Source: Entamoeba invadens IP1
Taxonomy: Eukaryota; Evosea; Mastigamoebida; Endamoebidae
Length of the DNA stretch: 13,169 bases
Assembly: GCF_000330505.1 (NCBI RefSeq)
Contig: NW_004191806.1
Location: 44,923 to 58,091, forward strand
Direction of reading: 5' to 3'
Shown piece by piece: positions 7,851 through 13,169 of this stretch. The translations under genes were made by a program, and so were the position numbers. The notes under the pieces were generated by a model that made no database searches, was not told the DNA's origin, and saw only the letters and a program-made list of their open reading frames with translations. Position 1 is the stretch's first letter; each line of letters starts with the position of its first letter.

Positions 7851-9440
7851 TGAAACAAAAAATGAATGAAATTAAAATGTATCTGATAGAAAAACAATTT
7901 GAAAATGATCACAAATAAAAGGGCATAGAAACATACAAAGAAAAAATAGAAGCAGACGAAGAAGAGTCAAAAATATTCGAAATTGAGTTGTTCATTGTAA
8001 AAATTTTATCAGAAAATGATATGATATCAAAAGCTTGTCCAATCGAAATGATAGTAAAAGCCATTTTGGCTTTTATTGATTTTTTGATGTTAAAGTTGCA
8101 AAGAAAATACACATATCAGAAAGTATTATAAGGAGAAGAAGTCAAGTGGTTTTGAGGAGAAGAAAACCGAAGTATCACATTTAACTAAAAAAGCGTTGTA
8201 AGTCGGAATCCAATTAGTGCAAAATACATCATGATCTTCAATATATGTTATGTTGTAGAATTATTGATATTGACGGCAATGTCAAAAATGTGGTGCTTGA
8301 ATTAAAAGCACATAATGGTTCTTCACTGGTGGAGCAACCTTTGAATTGACCAAACAGGTTCTTCTTGAGTTTTCAATGGATTTTTGTAAACCGACTTCTG
8401 TTACGGTTAATGGTGGTGCAAATGTTTCAGGAAAGAATAATGGATCGGCCATAAGAATATGTAAAATGGTCAATGAATTACAAAACGACTTTGTTTGTGG
8501 TAAAGTTCACTGTAATTGTCACAAAATAAATCTCATCTCAAAGACATTTGAAAAAATTTCAGTTGTTGCAAATTGTTTGAAGATGTTCAAAGTTGGGTGT
8601 TCCATTTAATCCGAAGATTCGACGTGGTTCTCACAGCATATTGAAGCGGTGCCCACTTGGTGCCCAACAAGGTGGTTGAGTCAAGGGAAGAATTTTTTTC
8701 ATTCAAGTTCACTGGACTGATATTGAAAAGAGATTATCAGAAATGGAAAAGGAAGTTGTATTTATTGGAGACGTTGAAGTGAGTGAACTGGCAACATTTT
8801 GAAAGATAACTCAAACTATATCGTTTCAAGTTATCTTGTTGATACTTTAAATACACTTTGTGACCTCAATCAATCTTCGCAAGGAACGAATGCATTTATG
8901 TTTCATAAAATGGGTGTTATCAGGAATTTTTATATGGAATTGAGAAACAAAGTTATAAAAATTAGTCAATACAATTATTTTTCTTTCGAAACCATAAAAG
9001 AATTGGAGTTCGAACCAGACTGTTTCATTCACAATTTCATAAACATCCTATTAACCATTATAAATTGTATGAAATTTCGTTTTCCATATGTAAAATGTTT
9101 GTCATTTAAGCATTGTTTAAAAATGTATTTCTCGGAAATAAAACAAAAGAGTTTATTTGCTTTATTTTTTGAGAGTAAGTCGAAACATTAAAGATTTTGC
9201 CTAAAGAATACCCATTTTAAAGACGACATTAATATTATAAAAAAAATAAGAAACACCAAAGTTGTTGATTTAAAGACTGTGAATGGGTTTTAAGATCTAT
9301 TGTCATATAAAAATATGATTAATAGGAACGATGAACTGTTAAATTTACTCTCTATATCATGTCTATATTCCCTACAAGTGTTATATCCGAATAAACATTT
9401 TCTATTGCAAAATATACTTGGAAACCCAATATAAAACAAG
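7851..9440 (+). pseudogene. decayed hAT-family transposase
   Basis: Several frame-disrupted fragments in the right order match the hAT transposase pattern. At 7851-8131 an N-terminal piece with two stops contains SENDMISKACPIEMIVKAI. At 8260-8346 IIDIDGNVKNVVLELKAHNG resembles the strand around the RNase H-like core. At 8346-8606 come VTVNGGANVSGKNNGSAIRI and VHCNCHKINL, the hAT '(T)DGAANMTGK' and 'C-x-(A/C)-H-x-(L/I)-N-L' signatures. At 8610-8700 CPTRWLSQGK matches the conserved TRWLS block. At 8799-9191 YLVDTLNTLCDLNQSSQG matches the 'LADIF-LN-LN-LQG' block. Weak C-terminal remnants continue to about 9440. The usual first Asp of the 'DGAAN' motif is Asn here (VNGGAN). At least four stops or frameshifts make it non-functional. 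I could not find terminal inverted repeats or an 8-bp target duplication, so the element borders are unknown. Confidence 0.75.
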
Positions 9441-9649
9441 ACACTTTTAATATGCGTGTTGTTTTGAAGCAACTTAAAAACGTCTTTAATTGAAAAAAAC
9501 AGTATATTATTGTTTTTGATTTAAACCATTAAACAAGATTTTGTATATATTTTACTATTAAAATGTCACAATTTAACTATTTATACAATTAATTCTATTT
9601 TGAATTAATAAAGGCTTAATATCATTTTAAAAATAGATATTTTTATGTA
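9441..9649. other. AT-rich gap between hAT remnant and the inverted-repeat element cluster
   Basis: About 200 bases of AT-rich sequence with no reading frame. It may contain the lost 3' end of the hAT element. The last bases before 9651 are TAA, the putative 3-base target duplication of the next element. Confidence 0.4.
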
Positions 9650-9665
9650 AGGAGAGCTTACTCAA
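9650..9665 (+). repeat. left terminal inverted repeat of the 1-kb element
   Basis: AGGAGAGCTTACTCAA is an exact inverted match of 10652-10667. The outermost A pairs with a T that belongs to the flanking TAA on the other side, so the true repeat is probably the inner 15 bases. Confidence 0.75.
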
Positions 9666-10666
9666 TTGGGTCATTTGAGTAAGCAGAATAATTTATTTTT
9701 AGAAAAATAAAAATTCTTTCAATTAAAATATTTCATTATTGTTTCACGTTTTTGTGATATAACAACAAAGTAACAAAAAACTTTATAAGTTTAAAGCTCT
9801 TAATTTGTGGAACGTTAAAGTTTTACAATCATCATACGGAAAATAAACACATTTCAAAGTGTCAGTTGAACTATTCAACAAGACATTTGATGATGATAAT
9901 CAATTAAATAAATCATCGAATTTTTCTTTGTTAAAACATTAAAAATTTATTGTCACCATATTTGTCGATAAAATTCACGCTTTCCTCACTTTCGACAATT
10001 TCCTTTTCAATTTCACCATTATTATTGAAATTATATTTTATTCCATGAAATCAGCACAACCTCATTTTGTCGAAAATGTTCACTAAATCAGTTTTGTTGG
10101 GGTTTTGACTGGAATTTACTAATTAAAAATTGACTCATTCCAGTTAAAACAATAGTGTTTTCATTAACTTCCATTTTTAAATCACCATTACCATCAACTA
10201 AATCAAATAATAATTGTGTATTTGAATTGTAATAAGATTCGAGACCAACAACTTATTTTTGTTCGTTGTAAGATTGGGTTGTTTGTCTTTGAACTTTGTT
10301 TATTTTTGGCCTTCCCACTTTCTTTGTTTTGTTTCAGTGTTAACCAAAATTGAGTTGCGTCTAAGTGTTGGCTTCTTCGATGTTTAATTGTCAATAATTG
10401 TGTGTTTGGTGTGTTTGGTTTTTTGATTGTTTTTATTTAAAAACAAGTCTAGTATATTTTTCTGTTCGTCAAACCATATTGGTACATTTGTTGAGGTCAT
10501 TGTGTCTCTTTTTGAAATTAAAGTAATTATATAATTATTTGTTAACATTAAAACAGTAAAAGATTCAGCCTGTCAAATGACAGCTAAATTCAAAAAATCT
10601 ATAATTAGTTAATTAATTGATAAAAATAGTTTTTTATTTGAAAATCCATCTTTGAGTAAGCTCTCC
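9651..10666. mobile_element. 1,016-bp element with short terminal inverted repeats and TAA at both flanks
   Basis: GGAGAGCTTACTCAA at 9651-9665 is repeated exactly inverted at 10652-10666, and both ends are flanked by TAA (9648-9650 and 10667-10669). GG...CC termini with a 3-base TAA/TTA duplication are what PIF/Harbinger elements show; that is suggestive only, because no transposase is recognised. Just inside the left end the sequence TTTGAGTAAGC (9674-9684) inverts the same TIR core, making a local hairpin. The interior carries a decayed minus-strand frame (9783-10500). The right TAA overlaps the left TA of the neighbouring element. Confidence 0.6.
9783..10500 (-). pseudogene. decayed reading frame of the 1-kb element, unknown protein
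   Basis: Starting at the ATG at 10500 (MTSTNVPIWFDEQKNILDLF) a trail of coding-like pieces runs to a TAA at 9783, about 239 codons in all, broken by several stops and frame changes. Recognisable stretches include LLFDLVDGNGDLKMEVNENT, TGMSQFLISKFQSKPQQN, NNNGEIEKEIVESEESVNF and CVYFPYDDCKTLTFHKLRAL. The composition and low stop density within each piece argue for former coding. It fills most of the inverted-repeat element, so it was probably its gene. It has no DDE or other motif that I can identify; whether it was a transposase or a passenger gene is open. Confidence 0.45.
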
Positions 10667-10667
10667 T
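10652..10667 (-). repeat. right terminal inverted repeat of the 1-kb element
   Basis: TTGAGTAAGCTCTCCT is the exact inverse complement of 9650-9665. It directly abuts the TA and inverted repeat of the next element, so the two insertions share a border. Confidence 0.75.
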
Positions 10668-10668
10668 A

Positions 10669-10694
10669 AAGTCTGTTTTCTATTTAGCGATATT
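10669..10694 (+). repeat. left terminal inverted repeat of the TA-flanked element
   Basis: 26 bases matching the inverse complement of 11966-11991 with one difference (G at 10687 against A). Preceded by TA. Confidence 0.8.
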
Positions 10695-10721
10695 CTAAAA
10701 ATATAACAAAGAAAAGAACTA

Positions 10722-10768
10722 TAGTCGGGGGATAAATAGCATTAAAAAGGGACAAAGGTAGTTAATTT
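10722..10768 (+). repeat. left arm of the nested element
   Basis: Starts TAGTCGGGGGATAAA, with GGGACAAAGGTAGTTAATTT further in. It is an imperfect inverted match of 11479-11525 at about 37 of 47 positions by eye. Confidence 0.65.
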
Positions 10769-10973
10769 TGATAGATATAATTTTGAAACTATAATTTTTA
10801 AAAAATCTATTTAAAGGTCAAAATAAACATAAAATTAAAATATTAATATAAATTATTGTTTTTTATTTAATATGATTATAAATTGAATAATTATAAATTT
10901 CTATTTCAAAAATAAACAAAAACACCTCATTTTGTTCACTTAGAGAATGTGGAAGTCTAAAACGCAGTACTTT

Positions 10974-11346
10974 TTATGGTTTGTCTGAAACTTGTTTTGT
11001 TAAAGAATTTTTCCTTTGTTTTTTCCTTTGTTTCATTTCTTTTCTGCTCTTCTTCAACTCCAATCGTTTTAATGTTAAAATGGTCTTTCTCTTTTCCTTT
11101 CTCAATGGGAATGGTTCAACAACGAAAGATTGAAAGATTTTAACAAATGATGGATTTTTCAGTGATTCCGTGACACTTTAAAAAATTGACACTGTTGTTA
11201 ATTCATTAAACTCTGGCATTTTAACCATATATATCATGAATATATTGAAATACAATTTTTAAACTGGTTTCTTGTATTTGAATTGCTTTTTTATGTTGAT
11301 TGCCTGTGGTTGTTTCATCAAGGGTTCCTTTCTCTTCTTCTTCCAT
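10974..11346 (-). pseudogene. decayed short reading frame in the nested element, basic protein of unknown function
   Basis: The ATG at 11346 opens MEEEEKGTLDETTTGNQHKK and continues about 41 codons to FQYIHDIYG and a stop. One frame change leads to KMPEFNELTTVSIF, one in-frame TAA, then SVTESLKNPSFVKIFQSF and a strongly basic tail (KRKTILTLKRLELKKSRKEM and KQRKKQRKNSL) ending at 10974. With the breaks ignored it is about 124 codons: an acidic start followed by a lysine/arginine-rich, probably helical end. I do not recognise the family. Its placement inside the nested inverted-repeat element, reading away from the right arm, suggests it was that element's gene. A small nucleic-acid-binding protein is one possibility from charge alone. 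Confidence 0.45.
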
Positions 11347-11478
11347 TGTTTTCAAAGATTGAATAATATCAAAAATAGAAAGTTATGGTTTTCTTTTATT
11401 ATTTTTAAAGTAGTTAATTGAAAAAACCTTTCTAATACTTTTATAGTTAAAGAAATTATATTTTATAGTTTTTTACTC

Positions 11479-11525
11479 AAATTAACTACTTCTGTCCCAA
11501 ATTAACCCCCTTTATCACCCGACTA
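11479..11525 (-). repeat. right arm of the nested element
   Basis: Read on the minus strand it starts TAGTCGGGTGATAAAGG and reaches GGGACAGAAGTAGTTAATTT, in register with the left arm. TA follows at 11526-11527. Confidence 0.65.
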
Positions 11526-11654
11526 TAGACCGAAAATATTATACCATTATTTACTATACTCAATATCGCTAATTAAAAACCATTAACTATTAATAAAATT
11601 GTCATTAATTAAAACTAATGTTAAACAAATCCTAAGCATTGACTTTTTTCCAAT

Positions 11655-11831
11655 TCACTTGTTGTCGTTTTCAATTTGACCCAAATGATAATTTGACATG
11701 TCTACTCGATCTAATATGACATTTTATTCATTTTGAATAACCTGGTTGACATAGTTTATTTCGTCGTATTCACATTTCAAGACCAACCTATTCTCGTTTT
11801 GGCTTTAGAATTTTTTCAGTTGTTTAGCCAT
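11655..11831 (-). pseudogene. decayed short reading frame in the outer TA-flanked element, unknown
   Basis: From the ATG at 11831 (MAKQLKKF) one frame of 59 codons runs to the TGA at 11655 with two in-frame TAA codons. The pieces RLVLKCEYDEINYVNQVIQ and NVILDRVDMSNYHLGQIEN look coding in composition. No domain is recognised. Because the outer element seems too short for a mariner transposase, this may be an N-terminal scrap or a passenger. Confidence 0.3.
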
Positions 11832-11965
11832 TTTGTTTTTGTTATTTTTAGCACACTTTTTAAAAAAAAAGAACAAAAAAATAAAATACAAACCATTTTT
11901 TAGAAAAACCACTTTATTTTTATTATAAATTATAATACTGTTATTATAAATAATAGTAAAAACCT

Positions 11966-11991
11966 AATATCGTTAAATAGAAAACAGACTT
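11966..11991 (-). repeat. right terminal inverted repeat of the TA-flanked element
   Basis: Inverse complement of 10669-10694 with one mismatch and followed by TA at 11992-11993. A further inverted copy of its inner 11 bases (AATATCGCTAA) lies inside the element at 11562-11572. Confidence 0.8.
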
Positions 11992-12084
11992 TATAGTTTT
12001 AAGTTATTTTCGCTAAGTGTTTACCATTTTTATATAAAATTAAAAAAAAATAATCTTTGAACAAAAAAAACCGTTCAAGGTGAA
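11992..12084. other. short AT-rich gap between element cluster and BspA relic
   Basis: It starts with the right TA duplication and then AT-rich sequence. GAACAAAAAAAACCGTTCAAG near 12059-12080 forms a small inverted repeat (TTGAAC/GTTCAA-like). No gene is seen. Confidence 0.35.
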
Positions 12085-12306
12085 TTATTTTGTTATAAAT
12101 TTGTCTTCATTATTATAAAGGTGAAGAGTCTCGACATTTGGAAAATACTTATGTGTTTTGAATGTAACTGAAATTGGATTAAAGTGAAACATATCGGGTA
12201 TTTATTGAAACTTTTTACATACAAACATCATGTTTTTATAATCAATTATACTACTAAAATATTTCGAAATCATCATCATTGAATAGCGATTTAATTTAAT
12301 ACTCAT
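12085..12306 (-). pseudogene. N-terminal fragment of a BspA-type leucine-rich-repeat protein
   Basis: From the ATG at 12306 a frame of 74 codons with a single internal TAA reads LNRYSMMMISKYF, NMMFVCKKFQ, the stop, then FHFNPISVTFK and KYFPNVETLHLYNNED, ending at TAA 12087-12085. This is the characteristic N-terminal leader of the large Entamoeba BspA-like LRR family (pattern 'YSMMIVSKYF ... VCKKF ... FHFNPI ... KYFPNIETLHLW'). In E. histolytica members of this family have been found at the cell surface despite lacking classic signal peptides. The internal stop falls where a Gly/Asn-type codon is normal. The following LRR units are absent downstream, so this is a truncated relic. The assignment rests on my recognition of the motif series. 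Confidence 0.75.
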
Positions 12307-12482
12307 TATTGTGTTATATTTGTCAGTTTGAAGTTACTATAAATAAAAACATGTGATGATTTATTGTAATAATTTTTTATTATGATTTTTATTATATTTA
12401 TAATTGTTTTTTGTTATAATATTTTGCTAAATATTTCACTTTGTGTCACATCATTTTGAGTATATAAAACTTTGAAGTTGTG

Positions 12483-12584
12483 ATGAACGACACTGTGAAA
12501 ATCATTTCTGATTCCGAGTTTTCAAAATGCACTTCACTGAAGAAAATTGTGTTATTTTTAAATTTGGAAGTCATTAGGCAATAA
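12483..12584 (+). pseudogene. single leucine-rich repeat of BspA (LRR_5) type, isolated fragment
   Basis: The frame from the ATG at 12483 gives 33 residues including VKIISDSEFSKCTSLKKIVL and FLNLEVI, a textbook BspA/LRR_5 unit (pattern 'I-x-x-x-x-F-x-x-C-x-S-L-x-x-I-x-L-P'). In intact genes this unit is internal, and the frame closes with TAA in both directions, so this is a fragment, not a gene start. TATATAAAAC at 12461-12470 resembles a promoter box but probably lies there by chance. It is opposite in orientation to the BspA N-terminal relic 177 bases away, so the pair was rearranged or comes from two copies. Confidence 0.6.
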
Positions 12585-12712
12585 ATAATAATTGAATTAT
12601 TATTTATAAACAAACAACTTAATAAATTAATTATTTAACTTTTGTTATTTGTTATAATACGATTTATTTTTAATAATTTTGTATAATAATTTTTTTTAAA
12701 TATACGTCCCAT
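12585..12712. other. AT-rich gap without a gene
   Basis: Very AT-rich sequence with TAATTATTTA-like runs. It contains stops in all frames and no recognisable feature. Confidence 0.4.
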
Positions 12713-12862
12713 TTATAATTTCGTTTTTAAACGTTTCATCTGAATTGGACAAAATGAAAAGAGTCTTAAATCAAGAATATGATAAAGTGCGTCTTTGGCA
12801 ACAACTTTTATTTCTGCAGTGTAATCTGTTGATATATTTGAAACAAATTGTATTTTTACCAT
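12713..12862 (-). CDS. short open frame with promoter-like box, unknown
   Basis: The ATG at 12862 opens 49 codons, MVKIQFVSNISTDYTAEIKV to the stop at 12713. The codons are less AT-biased than the flanks (GTTGTTGCCAAAGACGCA), and a TATA-like ATATTTAAATT lies roughly 20-25 bases upstream on the minus strand, so it may be the remaining N-terminus of a gene or a small gene. The open frame also extends upstream to a TTG or GTG-like codon at 12901, but the ATG near the box is the better start. I recognise no family, and a chance open frame is possible. Confidence 0.3.
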   Translation of the reverse strand: MVKIQFVSNISTDYTAEIKVVAKDALYHILDLRLFSFCPIQMKRLKTKL

Positions 12863-12976
12863 GTTGTTACAAATTAGTACAAATTTAAATATATATAACA
12901 CTTATAAATTGTTTTATTTTTAAACTTGTTAGATATGTTAATAAATATTGTAAAATAATGTATTTCAGTCTAAAGA

Positions 12977-13090
12977 GAAAGGACGGACATGGGGACGAAG
13001 GACGGGAATATAGGCCGAAGGACGTCCTTTGTGGTTTAGGGACATCCTCCCGCTATAAAGGACGTCCTCCTGTGTATATGGTGTCCTTTC
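12977..13090. repeat. GC-rich cluster of GGACG/CGTCC palindromic units, possible small MITE or hairpin
   Basis: Within extremely AT-rich DNA this 114-base island is close to half G+C and repeats GGAC units at short intervals. AAGGACGTCCTT (13018-13029) is a perfect palindrome, and AGGACGTCCT recurs at 13059-13068, 40 bases later. The outer ends GAAAGGAC (12977-12984) and GTCCTTTC (13083-13090) are inverted repeats, so the whole segment can fold on itself. It does not look like tRNA or 5S rRNA. It could be a species-specific short inverted-repeat element or a structured RNA; the function is unknown. Confidence 0.55.
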
Positions 13091-13169
13091 TATTATTTTC
13101 GTGTCCGCGGCATTTTTTATAACTATATAATGAGTTATAATATTACTATGAATTTACTATTATAAAATA

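Larger units (their letters stand above)
10722..11525. mobile_element. nested 804-bp TA-flanked element with imperfect inverted repeats of about 47 bp
   Basis: The left arm (10722-10768) and the inverted right arm (11479-11525) align in register over about 47 bases with roughly 10 differences: both start TAGTCGGG and share GGGACA and TAGTTAATTT further in. TA flanks each side (10720-10721 and 11526-11527), making the outer palindrome CTATAG at both ends. It lies wholly within the larger TA-flanked element and so inserted later. Its interior has a decayed minus-strand frame for a basic protein (10974-11346). The arms differ more than those of the host element, which is odd for a younger insertion and suggests naturally imperfect repeats. 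Confidence 0.6.
10669..11991. mobile_element. TA-flanked inverted-repeat element (Tc1/mariner-like signature), carrying a nested insertion
   Basis: AAGTCTGTTTTCTATTTAGC at 10669 onward is matched inverted at 11966-11991 (26 bases, one mismatch), and TA lies directly outside both ends (10667-10668 and 11992-11993). A TA duplication is the hallmark of Tc1/mariner and related elements, known from E. invadens and E. moshkovskii. A second element (10722-11525) sits about 27 bases inside the left end; without it and its TA duplication this element is about 517 bp, so it looks non-autonomous. A decayed minus-strand frame occupies 11655-11831. No transposase motif is seen. Confidence 0.65.

Noticed and set aside
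7909..8112. 67-codon minus-strand frame
   Set aside because: Opposite to the plus-strand hAT N-terminal piece, which has better context; no motif of its own.
9290..9472. 60-codon minus-strand frame in the hAT tail
   Set aside because: Antisense to a weak hAT C-terminal remnant and lacking any family features.
10203..10394. 63-codon minus-strand frame taken as a gene by itself
   Set aside because: Lies within the larger decayed frame of the 1-kb element and begins in the wrong phase relative to its ATG at 10500; better explained as one phase of that relic.
12977..13090. tRNA or 5S rRNA as an explanation for the GC-rich island
   Set aside because: No cloverleaf arms, T-loop GTTC motif or 5S-like internal control region; the repeated GGACG units dominate.

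Overview
The window looks like nuclear DNA of an Entamoeba species. It is very AT-rich with more balanced coding islands. Profilin has a TATA-like box and an initiator-like ATTCA immediately before its ATG, as in Entamoeba core promoters. A CXXC-rich transmembrane kinase and BspA-type leucine-rich-repeat fragments are Entamoeba hallmarks. The density of DNA-transposon remnants fits the E. invadens / E. moshkovskii side of the genus better than E. histolytica; the species assignment is inference.

Layout. Positions 1-555 hold no gene I can support. Profilin (556-945, minus) is the only clearly intact gene. Positions 1515-6624 (minus) carry one large transmembrane receptor-like kinase gene: signal peptide, N-glycosylation-rich ectodomain, CXXC cysteine-rich repeats, one membrane segment, a probable MSP/ASH-like beta domain and a kinase domain with its main catalytic motifs. 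It is interrupted three times: a missing base in the signal peptide, one in-frame TAA at 4922-4924, and a missing base in an A-run inside the glycine-rich loop. Two added bases and one sense codon would give one frame of about 1,703 residues, so it is a young pseudogene, an allele with errors, or (for the A-run) a possible recoding site.

Positions 6625-7850 are AT-rich spacer. About 7851-9440 (plus) is a strongly decayed hAT transposase gene. Positions 9651-11991 hold a cluster of three terminal-inverted-repeat elements: a 1,016-bp element (9651-10666) with TAA at both flanks; abutting it a TA-flanked element (10669-11991); and inside that a second TA-flanked element (10722-11525). Each carries a decayed minus-strand reading frame that I cannot assign to a known transposase.

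From 11992 to the end are gene relics: the N-terminus of a BspA-type LRR protein (12085-12306, minus), a one-repeat LRR fragment in the opposite orientation (12483-12584, plus), a 49-codon frame with a promoter-like box (12713-12862, minus), and an isolated GC-rich segment of repeated GGACG/CGTCC units (12977-13090). The window reads as one housekeeping gene next to a dying surface-kinase gene and a transposon and gene-family graveyard. No operon-like coordination is evident.
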